Assembly: GCA_947474165.1 (NCBI GenBank)
Contig: CANJHO010000011.1
Coordinates: 1 to 44,589 of the forward strand
Length of the DNA: 44,589 bases
DNA from: Legionellaceae bacterium
GTDB lineage: Bacteria; Pseudomonadota; Gammaproteobacteria; Legionellales; Legionellaceae
Reading direction: 5' to 3'
Part shown: positions 10,340 to 18,935 of the stretch, piece by piece
How positions within the stretch are numbered: the first letter of the stretch is position 1
Layout of the letters: each line of letters starts with the position of its first letter
Position numbers and translations under genes: made by a program
The notes under the pieces: generated by a model
Told to the model about the DNA's origin: nothing
Databases searched by the model: none
What the model saw: only the letters and a program-made list of their open reading frames with translations

Positions 10340-10427
10340 ATGTGTTATTAACCTGCTAGATTGATTAATTGCTGCTTGCAAAACATATTGAATGGTTTCG
10401 CAGAATTTACAGCAATTTCTGCATGAT

Positions 10428-11090
10428 TTAGAGCTCACATAAACGCTTCCATGCTTGAGAAACCAGCAATTGATCCCCATAACCCAGCGTTGCCAACAAA
10501 GGTGGTTGCAGCTTTTCAGATAGCGTGTTGATATTATCTGCTAAGGCCAACATCGTGGGATCAATACTGTTGGCTATCCATCCCACACAATGAATTCCTT
10601 CTGTTTTTAAAGCCAATGCGGTGAGCAAGGCATGATTTAAACACCCAAGTTTCATTCCGACCACTAAAATAACGGGAATGTTGCTCAGCGATAACACATC
10701 CAACCAAGTCTCTGTGTCATTTAATGGGCACATCAACCCGCCAGCACTCTCAATTAAAAGATAATCAAGCGAGCTCACTGCAGCCTGATTACAAAAATCA
10801 ACAATGGCTTTGGCCGATGGCCCCTCGCCCGTTTCTTTTGCAGCAAGATGCGGTGAAATTGGCTTTAAAAAACGCCATTGGCCTATTTTCCGATTTTTAC
10901 AATCATTATGTTGTTGGAGAAGTAATTCATCCTCACTGACAAGGGCATCACCCACCTGAATACAACCACTGGCCACAGGCTTGATGGCGCGGGCTATCTG
11001 ATGATTCCCATTTAAATAATCCAATAGGTTACAGGTCACATGGGTTTTTCCACAATCCGTATCCGTACCGATAATAAAATAACGCTTCAT
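10428..11090 (-). CDS. bioD: Dethiobiotin synthetase BioD
   Basis: BioD catalyses the ATP- and CO2-dependent closure of the ureido ring of dethiobiotin from 7,8-diaminopelargonate, the step before BioB. The 220-aa length is typical of the family. The P-loop GTDTDCGKT is at residues 8-16, ESAGG at about 114-118 matches the family loop, and IKPVASG follows. It is the last gene of the minus-strand bioB-bioF-bioH-bioD operon. Its ATG overlaps the bioH stop in an ATGA junction, which implies translational coupling. Confidence 0.95.
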   Translation of the reverse strand: MKRYFIIGTDTDCGKTHVTCNLLDYLNGNHQIARAIKPVASGCIQVGDALVSEDELLLQQHNDCKNRKIGQWRFLKPISPHLAAKETGEGPSAKAIVDFCNQAAVSSLDYLLIESAGGLMCPLNDTETWLDVLSLSNIPVILVVGMKLGCLNHALLTALALKTEGIHCVGWIANSIDPTMLALADNINTLSEKLQPPLLATLGYGDQLLVSQAWKRLCEL

Positions 11091-11806
11091 TGTAAAAAAA
11101 CCTCCAACGCTTTCACAAAGTCATCGGGATGAGATAAAAAAGGGGCATGGGCCGCTTTAGGGAAAACAACCTGATGAATATTTGGATATAATTGCATCAT
11201 CAACGCTGATGTCCTCCAGGGTACGATTGAATCAAGCCGCCCGAACATGTAACAAACGGGCTGGGTTAAGGTTTTTAACGCTTGACGGTGATCGGAGCGC
11301 ACTAATACATCAAGCCCTGCCTGCAACCCACTCAAAGACGGTGGATGCCCCAAAGCCATGGTTTGACCTTGTAACTGTAACTCAATAAATTGTTTCAGCA
11401 GGTGCTCAGGATTGCTCGACAAATCATCATGGAATTTATTAAATACAGTCTGACTTACACCTGGCCATCCACGCCCCTGAATAAAGCAAGGGGATGAGGC
11501 AATATTAACCAGATGGGTGATCCGCAATGGCGCTTCAATAGCGAGTTGGGTTCCTATCAATCCTCCCATTGACCATCCCAGCATTGCAAAAGTCGGGGGT
11601 AATTGTTCGAAAAGTCCTGACTTAAATAGATCCCATGCCATTGGGGGGGTTAAGCCAAAACCTGGAAGATCGACCAAATATAATTGATAGCACCCCCCTA
11701 ATCGGGGCAATAGAGAAGACCAAATCTTTGCATCAAATCCCCATCCATGAAATAAAACCAATGGCGGGCCCTTGCCATGGACGATAATATGCGGTTGATT
11801 CTTCAT
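11087..11806 (-). CDS. bioH: Pimeloyl-ACP methyl ester esterase BioH
   Basis: This alpha/beta hydrolase removes the methyl group from pimeloyl-ACP methyl ester, ending pimelate assembly. The protein has the BioH opening HGWGFDAKIW, the nucleophile elbow GWSMGG (Ser79), an Asp in FGRLDSIVPW and a His in KAAHAPFLSHP. I start it at the ATG at 11806 (239 aa), which overlaps the bioF stop as ATGA; an in-frame TTG at 11818 would add four residues. It lies between bioF and bioD. No bioC partner, which makes the methyl ester, is present in this window. Confidence 0.92.
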   Translation of the reverse strand: MKNQPHIIVHGKGPPLVLFHGWGFDAKIWSSLLPRLGGCYQLYLVDLPGFGLTPPMAWDLFKSGLFEQLPPTFAMLGWSMGGLIGTQLAIEAPLRITHLVNIASSPCFIQGRGWPGVSQTVFNKFHDDLSSNPEHLLKQFIELQLQGQTMALGHPPSLSGLQAGLDVLVRSDHRQALKTLTQPVCYMFGRLDSIVPWRTSALMMQLYPNIHQVVFPKAAHAPFLSHPDDFVKALEVFLQ

Positions 11807-12909
11807 TGATAGAGACAATTGAGTAGGCTATCGATATGGGCTGGCTGATGGGCGTAATTTAAAATAATTCGTAAGCCTGTCTCTTGTTGACTCACTGTGG
11901 GCTTTCGCATGGCTGTGCAAATGATGTCGTGCTCACGTAATTTATCCGCATACTGCAGGGCCAAATGCGAGCACCCCAATTGCAACTGTTGGATTGGCGA
12001 GGCAGAATCAGCCCAAGTCAGAGGAGATCCTTTAATCGCCTGACGAAAATACTGCACCAAATCCCGGAGCTTTTCACGCCTATCATCAGCCGCTCGAATA
12101 ATCTTGAGGGTTTCTAGCAAACCATGCGAAAAAGCAGGACTGATTGCCGTAGAATAGATGTAGGGGCGTGCTGATTGCAAGAGCGCATCCACCCAAAGGG
12201 TGTGTCCTGCGACAATAGCACCTGAGGCCGCAAAGGCCTTTCCCAGCGGGATGATTCTTAAAGGCACCTCAGCTTGCGTTAATTGATGTTGCACCACCGA
12301 ACCCAATCCTTCCTGACCAAGCACCCCAAAGGCGTGCGCTTCATCAACAATCAGGGGACGTCCCACCTGGGCCATCTCACGAAGCGGGGCTGACTGTCCG
12401 CTCATACTAAACGTCCCCTCAGTGAGGATGACCGTCGTTTCCGGTAGTTTTTTATTTTTTAAAGCCAAATCCGATACATTCTGATGCAAATAACGCGAAT
12501 AGCTCGCTTGAGATAATCGCAAGCCATCATAGATTGAGGCATGAACACCCTTATCAATCAAAATATGGGCGTTAAATTGTGCTAATAAAGCGATAACACT
12601 TAAGTTTGCGGCATAACCTGATGAAAACAATAGACAATCATCAACCCCAAGCGCTTCAGAAAAAGCAGCTTCCACGGCTTTGTGCGCCGCATGATAACCA
12701 CAAACAAGCATTGAACCACCACTCCCAACGGGGTGGTGGTTCAGGCCGTCTTGATAGGCTTTTTTTATGCGGGGATCGTCTGTTAAAGAAAGATAGTCAT
12801 TACTGCTGAAATTAATAACGCGCTCATCAGTAGGATGGACTTGGCGTGTTCGATGCAGGCCAAGTTTGATGAGCGCGATACGATGTTGTTTTAATCGATG
12901 GGTTAACAT
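11803..12909 (-). CDS. bioF: 8-amino-7-oxononanoate synthase BioF
   Basis: This PLP enzyme condenses pimeloyl-ACP with L-alanine to give 8-amino-7-oxononanoate (KAPA). The 368 aa show the alpha-oxoamine synthase features: [10 protein letters not shown] near residue 34, [10 protein letters not shown], the cofactor-binding [11 protein letters not shown] at 188-198, and the Schiff-base lysine K224 in [10 protein letters not shown]. The start codon overlaps the bioB stop by 7 bases, and the gene's own stop overlaps bioH, so the operon is translationally coupled throughout. Confidence 0.95.
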   Translation of the reverse strand: MLTHRLKQHRIALIKLGLHRTRQVHPTDERVINFSSNDYLSLTDDPRIKKAYQDGLNHHPVGSGGSMLVCGYHAAHKAVEAAFSEALGVDDCLLFSSGYAANLSVIALLAQFNAHILIDKGVHASIYDGLRLSQASYSRYLHQNVSDLALKNKKLPETTVILTEGTFSMSGQSAPLREMAQVGRPLIVDEAHAFGVLGQEGLGSVVQHQLTQAEVPLRIIPLGKAFAASGAIVAGHTLWVDALLQSARPYIYSTAISPAFSHGLLETLKIIRAADDRREKLRDLVQYFRQAIKGSPLTWADSASPIQQLQLGCSHLALQYADKLREHDIICTAMRKPTVSQQETGLRIILNYAHQPAHIDSLLNCLYQ

Positions 12910-13898
12910 GTCGTAGCGTTAAGATCCTCGTGCTCTGTCAATCCACTCGCGCGTTTTGGCACAATGACCGCGGCATTCAAGCCCAAACTTTCAAATAATC
13001 GCTTATCTTTCTCCCGCTGAGGGTTTTCTTCGGTCAATAACTTATCCCCAATAAACACTGAATTAGCCCCTGCGAAAAAGCACAAGGCTTGGAGTTCATC
13101 ACTCATTTCAGTCCGCCCAGCGGTTAAACGAACAGCACTCTTGGGCATTAATATTCTGGCTGTGGCAATGGTTCGCACCAATTCAATTCCTTCCACTTGC
13201 GGGGCGTTTCCTAAGGGCGTCCCTGCAACAGGAATCAAGCGATTAATCGGCACACTTTCTGGCGGCTCTTCTAGATTGGCCAGGGTTAATAAAAACTCAA
13301 TTCGGTCCTCACGCGTTTCACCGAGTCCCAATATACCACCACAACAAACATGAATCCCGGCCTCTCTCACATTATTGAGTGTTTGCAGACGATCACTAAA
13401 CTTACGGGTCGTGACCACTTTGTCATAATAACTCGGCGAGGTATCAATATTATGATTGTAATAATCAAGGCCTGCGTTCTTCAGCGCTAGCGCCTGCTCA
13501 GGTGATAACATCCCCAGTGTCATGCAAGTTTCTAAGCCTAACTCTTTCACGCCTGCAATCATTAAGGCCAACTCAGGCATCACCTTGGCCGGTGGGCAAC
13601 GCCATGCAGCCCCCATACAAAAGCGTGTAGCCCCCCCTTCTTTTGCAGCCCGAGCACTGGCTAGCACCTCAGCGACATCCAATAAACTTTCTTTTTCCAC
13701 ATGCGTTTTATGATGCCCACTCTGTGAACAATACCCACAATCCTCAGGACAGGCGCCTGTTTTTATGCTGAGTAAGGTTGCCAATTGCAAGGTATTGGCT
13801 GAATGATGCAAGAGATGGGTGGTGTGTGCTGCATACAGTAAATCATTAAAAGGTTGCTCATAAATAGCGGAAACAGTCTCTATTGTCCATCTGGTCAT
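12903..13898 (-). CDS. bioB: Biotin synthase BioB
   Basis: BioB is the radical-SAM enzyme that inserts sulfur into dethiobiotin to make biotin. The 331-aa protein carries the CX3CX2C cluster motif CPEDCGYC with Cys50, Cys54 and Cys57. It also has further family motifs ([41 protein letters not shown]) that provide ligands of the second [2Fe-2S] cluster. It is first in the minus-strand operon bioBFHD. A promoter overlapped by a palindrome lies immediately upstream (13930-13959). Confidence 0.97.
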   Translation of the reverse strand: MTRWTIETVSAIYEQPFNDLLYAAHTTHLLHHSANTLQLATLLSIKTGACPEDCGYCSQSGHHKTHVEKESLLDVAEVLASARAAKEGGATRFCMGAAWRCPPAKVMPELALMIAGVKELGLETCMTLGMLSPEQALALKNAGLDYYNHNIDTSPSYYDKVVTTRKFSDRLQTLNNVREAGIHVCCGGILGLGETREDRIEFLLTLANLEEPPESVPINRLIPVAGTPLGNAPQVEGIELVRTIATARILMPKSAVRLTAGRTEMSDELQALCFFAGANSVFIGDKLLTEENPQREKDKRLFESLGLNAAVIVPKRASGLTEHEDLNATTC

Positions 13899-13929
13899 AT
13901 CAAACCCTTATTTTATAATTTCAAGGATC

Positions 13930-13959
13930 ATGATAGAAGCCCTAGTTGATTGTCAACTA
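13930..13959 (-). promoter_or_regulatory. Predicted bioB promoter with overlapping palindromic operator
   Basis: Reading toward bioB there is a perfect -35 TTGACA (plus 13951-13956) and a TATCAT -10 (plus 13930-13935) with a 15-base spacer. The -35 lies inside the perfect palindrome TAGTTGA-TTG-TCAACTA (13943-13959). This arrangement suits repression by a biotin-responsive regulator such as BirA or a functional equivalent. The arms differ from the classical E. coli BirA operator, so the regulator cannot be named. Confidence 0.5.
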
Positions 13960-13987
13960 AAACATAAAACCAGCGGCTGATCAGTAT

Positions 13988-14160
13988 CTCACTAACTAGT
14001 CGCTGGCGCTTAATTGGTTTTCACTCGGTTCCGGCGTACCGCGGCTTGTCCGCGTTATCCAGGGATCTCCCTCTGGTATTAGATCTCTAGATAAAGCGGA
14101 CAAGCCGCGGTACGTCAATTAAAGAGGTAAAATGAGTTTCGCGCCAGCGACTAACTAAGT
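13988..14160. repeat. Long imperfect inverted repeat (MITE-like, about 170 bp)
   Basis: Left-arm segments CTAACTAGTCGCTGGCGC and CGTACCGCGGCTTGTCCGC recur in inverted order at the right end (GCGGACAAGCCGCGGTACG, then GCGCCAGCGACTAACTAAG). The centre is near 14075. The right arm overlaps the 3' end of the 685-aa gene and supplies its stop codon. It fills most of the 252-bp gap between that gene and bioB. Confidence 0.75.
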
Positions 14161-16208
14161 TCGGGCCTAGAAGGCTCCTCATCTTCTCCAAGACCTGGGT
14201 CTATTCGTGTCACATCAGTATATGTTGAGGCTGACTTCACAAAAAAACCAAACGAGGAACCTTGAGGCAGAGCGCTCTTATAACCTATTTTTTTCGAAAA
14301 AACGAGCGGCCCGTTCGCAATCAACGCGCCCTCTCGTTGACTTGCAACATATTTCCTTGCACTGTCACACTGGGCTTCAAGCAAAACGCTAACAGCCTCA
14401 GATACGTTTTCTCTATAAAAAGAAGCCAATGTCTGATCTGCCGTTCGCGGTTTTTTTGCCTCTAGGTTAAATTGTGCGAGTCGTTCTCGATTATTGCTAA
14501 TGAGACAAGCTGATCCGGCGGCAAATTTACCTGTCCCAAGGGTTTGTTGTTTTTGCTCACTTCTTACCAAAAGGATATCAAATGAATCGTCAGCCAACTG
14601 TCCGTTACGCATCTCAAGAATTGCATTTAAGATGGGATCCGCCTCAATTGTTGGAATGGTCAAATCCACAACCAATGTTTTTGGTTTAGGGTCACTCTTT
14701 GCCCAGACTTCCATCGACTCTATCGTCTTTTTAAATACAGGTGATTGAACATCAAGACAATATAAAGTGTCTGTGTCTCTGCCTATCAGAGCACAAGTAT
14801 CACTGGGTTGTACTTTCTTTGCATTTGCACTACCAGATTGTCCGTTAAACTCAAAGTATCCATGCCTCATTGTCCCTTCTTTAACACCCTCTAAAGGAAA
14901 GCCAGGTAGTCCTGCTTCGCTTAATTTCAAGAGCGCTTTTCCATATGTTGTTGTTCTATCTTCCATATCAAGGGCTATCAACGACTTGCTTAAAGCCTCT
15001 GTGCAACTGTTGCCTACCAATGTTTCACTCACTTCCCGCTCGGCACCTTCTGTTGTCAGTTTAGGTGTGACGATATCTTTAAAAAAATGTTCCTTGGCTA
15101 GGTCCTCATCAGGAATAAGTAATAGCCTCTTAATGATCGCCACATTGAGCAGCGCCATGGCCTGATAATAATCAGCAAGCGATAACATATTGTCTTTATT
15201 CTGTAAGTTCAGAAAGAGTTGGCCTATCTCCATCATAGCAATGGTTTGTATTATCTTACTGGGCTCGTCCATCTCCCCTATGGGAAGGGTTTGGGAAGCA
15301 CTAGCGAGCGTTGTTAAGCACTTCATCATTGCAAATTGTTTTTTTGAATTTCCTGCTAATGTGAGTCGCGTAGTAATTAACTGTTCGAGTTGTTTGTTGA
15401 ATTTTGCTTGTGCTTCAGCCATTAACTGGTTAATATTCTCTCCTTTAGCTGAACCTAATTCAGAACCGATGTGTTGAATGATCGCCTCTTTCATGCCTGC
15501 ACGTTCCATGTATTTTCCCACTCTTAACTGACTGTATAAAGCACCTCGAGAGGCATTGTCTGCACCACTGTATGAAGCACGCAAAGGTGATTTCTCCCCC
15601 CAGACCGCTTTATATCTTTCTTTCATTTCAGCAAATGTTGGTTGATGTTTTTTTGCAAGGGAGGTGACAGCTTTCGTTAACTCTTCTGATGGCATACGGT
15701 CTTGATCCTCTTTTTCGAGATGGTAAGGCCTGCTTCCGCTTGCCATACCCCCGATTAGAATTGCTTTTTTCGTTTGTTGATAGGCATCTCTACTTAACAC
15801 GCTATCGACATGGTCTTTACTCTCAAACGCAGCAAATTTTTTTTCTTTTTCAGCACGTTTCAGAGTACTTTGTTCTTGCCGATACTTTTGCCATTCTACC
15901 AGTAAATTTTTTATTGCTGTTTTAGTTGTAGTAGTGATTAACTCCAATGTCACCGCCTGAACTATTGGATCAAACAACGCCTTCTGTTTCGAATGTTTTA
16001 TTTGAATTAGGCCTCGCAGAAGATCCTGCAGTTCCTTTAGAATATTATCCTTTTCAAATGGAAAAAGGTCATCAAGCTTATCTTGAGCTAACTTCAGTAA
16101 TAATTTTGTTTTATGATTGAGCTGCTCTTCTGAATATAACCCATAGAGATCCTTGCCTGATGTCCTTATCATGGACTGTATGTGTAAGTTTAGTTCTGCT
16201 TGTTTCAT
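14151..16208 (-). CDS. Unknown 685-aa protein, effector-like
   Basis: I recognise no family. The ATG at 16208 is chosen over an in-frame TTG at 16223 because a G-rich ribosome-binding stretch lies between them. The first 200 residues are charged and helical, probably coiled coil (LVEWQKYRQEQSTLKRAEKE). The middle is helical and Leu-rich. The last third contains strands, such as KTLVVDLTIPTIEADP. The C-terminus has an acidic patch, GEDEEPSRPELS, resembling the glutamate-rich E-block of some Dot/Icm substrates. The final residues and the stop codon come from the right arm of the 13988-14160 inverted repeat, so the tail may have been altered by that insertion. The gene lies between bioB and the divergent bioA, apparently splitting an ancestral biotin locus. 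Confidence 0.75.
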   Translation of the reverse strand: MKQAELNLHIQSMIRTSGKDLYGLYSEEQLNHKTKLLLKLAQDKLDDLFPFEKDNILKELQDLLRGLIQIKHSKQKALFDPIVQAVTLELITTTTKTAIKNLLVEWQKYRQEQSTLKRAEKEKKFAAFESKDHVDSVLSRDAYQQTKKAILIGGMASGSRPYHLEKEDQDRMPSEELTKAVTSLAKKHQPTFAEMKERYKAVWGEKSPLRASYSGADNASRGALYSQLRVGKYMERAGMKEAIIQHIGSELGSAKGENINQLMAEAQAKFNKQLEQLITTRLTLAGNSKKQFAMMKCLTTLASASQTLPIGEMDEPSKIIQTIAMMEIGQLFLNLQNKDNMLSLADYYQAMALLNVAIIKRLLLIPDEDLAKEHFFKDIVTPKLTTEGAEREVSETLVGNSCTEALSKSLIALDMEDRTTTYGKALLKLSEAGLPGFPLEGVKEGTMRHGYFEFNGQSGSANAKKVQPSDTCALIGRDTDTLYCLDVQSPVFKKTIESMEVWAKSDPKPKTLVVDLTIPTIEADPILNAILEMRNGQLADDSFDILLVRSEQKQQTLGTGKFAAGSACLISNNRERLAQFNLEAKKPRTADQTLASFYRENVSEAVSVLLEAQCDSARKYVASQREGALIANGPLVFSKKIGYKSALPQGSSFGFFVKSASTYTDVTRIDPGLGEDEEPSRPELS

Positions 16209-16252
16209 ATCAACCCCCCCCAATTCCTATTTATAATAACCTGCATGCGTTC

Positions 16253-16258
16253 ATTATA
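16253..16258 (-). promoter_or_regulatory. Extended -10 promoter for the 685-aa gene
   Basis: On the minus strand TGCTATAAT forms an extended -10 element about 45 bases before the ATG at 16208. No good -35 is visible, which is tolerable with an extended -10. Confidence 0.45.
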
Positions 16259-16365
16259 GCACAAATATAAATCTGATCGATTAAAACAAAAACAACATGC
16301 TTGTTAGAACCTATGGGTTGAATATGGTAGAATCCTAGATAAACTCCCTCACCGAAATAAATCGA

Positions 16366-17688
16366 ATGCCACATCCTGCCTCCATCATGCAACGAGATTT
16401 AAAACACGTTTGGCACCCCTGCACCCAAATGAAGGACTTTGAAACCTATCCCCCACTGGTTATTCATAAAGCCAAGGGCAGTTATCTTTATACGGATAGA
16501 GGGCCTATCATTGATGCGATCGCCAGTTGGTGGTGTAAATCCTTAGGCCATGGGCATCCTGCAGTGATTGATGCCATGAAAGTGCAACTTAATCGGTTTG
16601 AACATGTGATTAGCGCGGATACCACGCATCCTGTGATGGTTGAATTGGCTGAACAACTGGCTGAAATCAGCGGGCTTCAGCATGTGTTTTTTGCAAGTGA
16701 TGGCTCAAGTGCGGTAGAAATCGCCATGAAACTCGCACTACATGGCGCACAACGTCAGGGGTACACAACCCGCAAACAATTTGTAGCGCTTAAAAACAGT
16801 TATCATGGAGAAACACTAGCCACCCTTGCGGTGAGTGACCTGGGTTTATATAAAAAACCTTATGAAGGCTTTGGTCCTCAATGCCACTTTTTACAAACTA
16901 TTCCCTATGTTGCCAATACCAATGATCCCTTATGGACATCTTGCGATCCGGATTGGGCATTGACCGAAAAAGAACTGGACGCCGTCAAGTCAACCACTTG
17001 TGCACTCATTGTTGAACCCATTGTGCAAGGTGCTGGCGGCATGCGTTGCTATAGTGCTGATTTTTTAGGCCGATTGGCCTTGTGGGCAAAAACCAATAAT
17101 ATTTATTTGATTGCTGATGAAATCATGACAGGCCTTGGCCGCACCGGAAAATGGCTCGCATCCCAACACGCAGGCATTACCCCAGATATGATTTGTTTAT
17201 CCAAAGGCCTAACCTCAGGCACGCTTCCCTTAAGTTGTGTCTTGATTGACAACGCCATTTATGAACTTTTTTATCATGATTTTTCAGATGGGCATTCCTT
17301 TCTCCACTCCCATACTTACAGTGGAAATGCTTTGGCCCTGAGTGCAGCCCTTGCCACCATCAACACCATGCAGACCCATTCCATTCCTCAACAAGCCGAA
17401 TCACTGGGTGTGTTCATGCGCCAACAGTTTGAGCAGGTGGCGGAACAAACCGGCAAAATCAATCATATTCGCTCGATCGGTGCGATAGTTGCCGGTGATT
17501 TAGTTGATAACGGTTCAAAACGACTGGGCTACCAACTCCAGCAAGCAGCACTGGCACGCGGTGCCTTGTTGCGCCCCTTAGGCAACACACTCTATTGGTT
17601 GCCCCCACTCACAACCGATGAAGAGACCATTGGGAAATTGGCAGAAATTACACTAAACTCAATAAAGGATATCTATGGGAGTGTCTGA
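16366..17688 (+). CDS. bioA: Adenosylmethionine-8-amino-7-oxononanoate aminotransferase BioA
   Basis: BioA is a PLP aminotransferase that converts KAPA to 7,8-diaminopelargonate, normally with SAM as amino donor. The 440-aa length is usual. Family hallmarks are HVWHPCTQMKDF near the N-terminus, ASWWCKSLGHGHP, the PLP aspartate in IADEIMTGLGRTG (D251) and the Schiff-base lysine K280 in CLSKGLTSG. The gene runs opposite to bioBFHD and begins a plus-strand series with a small secreted protein, coaE and comEC. The Shine-Dalgarno sequence is weak, and no copy of the bioB palindrome precedes it. Confidence 0.96.
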   Translation: MPHPASIMQRDLKHVWHPCTQMKDFETYPPLVIHKAKGSYLYTDRGPIIDAIASWWCKSLGHGHPAVIDAMKVQLNRFEHVISADTTHPVMVELAEQLAEISGLQHVFFASDGSSAVEIAMKLALHGAQRQGYTTRKQFVALKNSYHGETLATLAVSDLGLYKKPYEGFGPQCHFLQTIPYVANTNDPLWTSCDPDWALTEKELDAVKSTTCALIVEPIVQGAGGMRCYSADFLGRLALWAKTNNIYLIADEIMTGLGRTGKWLASQHAGITPDMICLSKGLTSGTLPLSCVLIDNAIYELFYHDFSDGHSFLHSHTYSGNALALSAALATINTMQTHSIPQQAESLGVFMRQQFEQVAEQTGKINHIRSIGAIVAGDLVDNGSKRLGYQLQQAALARGALLRPLGNTLYWLPPLTTDEETIGKLAEITLNSIKDIYGSV

Positions 17689-18107
17689 TGCACCAATCTA
17701 TCTATGCAGTATTAGCAATATTATTCATCAACTCTGCATGGGCTGATGACAGTTACTGGCAATGCAGTGCGCATGATATTCAGGGCAAACAGTGGATGGT
17801 TAATCATTTATACGAACAAGTCGCAACCAACAGAGCCTTTGAAGCCTGTAAAAAGGAAAGTGAAGCCCCTGTCAGTTGCAAAGCGCTCAAAGACAATTGT
17901 GACTACTTTTCAAATGGTCTGAGCACACGCCCCTTGTGGCGCTGTACGGCCTTGGACCTCATGTCTAAAATTTGGAGAAATAATCCCCGCCCCAATCGAG
18001 ATGAGGCAGCCATTGAGGCCCATGACATTTGCAAACGATATAGTGCGATGCCTGAAACCTGCTACATTAATTTGATGACCTGTAAAAATCTAAATGAGCG
18101 CGGCTAA
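17688..18107 (+). CDS. Small secreted protein with two Cys-rich repeats
   Basis: The 139-aa protein starts one base inside the bioA stop (TGATG), so it is translationally coupled. Residues 1-19 form a signal peptide ending AWA. The mature part consists of two tandem units of about 55 residues. Each opens with an aromatic-X-C pattern (YWQCSAHD; LWRCTALD) and has three further cysteines in register (EAC/VSC/DNC; DIC/ETC/MTC), giving eight cysteines in all. This suggests two small disulfide-stabilised periplasmic or extracellular modules. I recognise no named family and infer no enzymatic role. Confidence 0.8.
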   Translation: MHQSIYAVLAILFINSAWADDSYWQCSAHDIQGKQWMVNHLYEQVATNRAFEACKKESEAPVSCKALKDNCDYFSNGLSTRPLWRCTALDLMSKIWRNNPRPNRDEAAIEAHDICKRYSAMPETCYINLMTCKNLNERG

Positions 18108-18304
18108 ATGGTGTACAAGCATTCCCGCTCTCTGTCAGAGCTCAATGAGCAAGCGGTTCAGTTGAGATGTCTTTCACCAACCTTTGAAAGCCATGGATGG
18201 CTTTCGAGAGCGCCAGGATGGCTTCATGCGTGTTGGCGAAAGACATCTCAGCTGAACCGCTTGCCTGCACTGAACTTTTTAGGCGAGAATTGCTAAATGG
18301 TGTA
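18103..18304. mobile_element. MITE-like insertion flanked by a 13-bp direct repeat
   Basis: GCTAAATGGTGTA occurs at 18103-18115 and again at 18292-18304. Between the copies lie 33-bp inverted arms (18149-18181 and 18232-18264; core AAGCGGTTCAG-T/C-TGAGATG) with a small inner palindrome (GAAAGCCATGGATGGCTTTC). The direct repeat includes the stop of the upstream gene and the start codon of coaE. The insertion therefore appears to have split what was a TAAATG junction and kept a copy of the start on both sides. Confidence 0.8.
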
Positions 18305-18890
18305 TTGCGTGGGATTAACCGGTACGATTGCAAGTGGAAAATCAACTGTTGCTGGCTGTTTTTCAAAGTTAGGCATCGAGATTATCAGCGCTGATCAAAT
18401 CAGCAAATCACTCACAGCCAAAACAACACCGGCCTTTCATGAGATTCTGCATCATTTTGGGACTTCCATTTTAACACCCGCAGGTGAGATAGACCGCCCT
18501 CAACTTCGAACCCTTATTTTTAAAGATCCCAAAGCACGACGTTGGCTTGAGCACTTATTACATCCGCTGATTAAAGAGGGCATTATCCATGCCCTTCAGC
18601 ACGTTCAATCGCCTTATTGCCTTATCGAAATTCCACTTCTAAAGCTTCGCACTGATTACCCCTACCTCAACCGGGTATTGTTCATAGAGTCTAATCCAAC
18701 ACAACAAATTGAACGCGCTAAAGCAAGAGATGGCAGCAGCAAGGCTGATACACTGGCCATTTTAGCAGCCCAAGCCAATACGGCACAGGTTCGTGAAATC
18801 GCTGATGATGTATTGACAAATACCGGCACACTCTCAGACCTTGACCATCAAGTCCTTGGCTTACATCAAAAATACCTTGAATATCCTTAA
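18297..18890 (+). CDS. coaE: Dephospho-CoA kinase CoaE
   Basis: CoaE phosphorylates the 3'-hydroxyl of dephospho-CoA in the last step of coenzyme A synthesis. The 197-aa protein has the P-loop GTIASGKS at residues 9-16, SADQISKSL (substrate region, normally DADxIxR/H) and the lid segment HPLIKEGI. It uses the ATG that ends the inserted element described above; an identical start context survives 189 bp upstream at 18108. It is followed 45 bp later by comEC. Confidence 0.95.
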   Translation: MVYCVGLTGTIASGKSTVAGCFSKLGIEIISADQISKSLTAKTTPAFHEILHHFGTSILTPAGEIDRPQLRTLIFKDPKARRWLEHLLHPLIKEGIIHALQHVQSPYCLIEIPLLKLRTDYPYLNRVLFIESNPTQQIERAKARDGSSKADTLAILAAQANTAQVREIADDVLTNTGTLSDLDHQVLGLHQKYLEYP

Positions 18891-18935
18891 ACGTTTAAGA
18901 TAAAGTCATCCCTGCTTCGTCCAACCTAAGCCCTT

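Noticed and set aside
10395..10420. Terminator after bioD
   Set aside because: GCAGAAATT/AATTCTGC forms only a weak 6-8 bp stem and lacks a T run on the minus strand.
14767..15165. 132-codon frame opposite the 685-aa gene
   Set aside because: It is antisense to a long intact gene and has no ribosome-binding site or recognisable content.
18108..18296. 62-codon frame between the Cys-rich gene and coaE
   Set aside because: It is read from the inserted inverted-repeat element after the duplicated coaE start; there is no independent coding signal.
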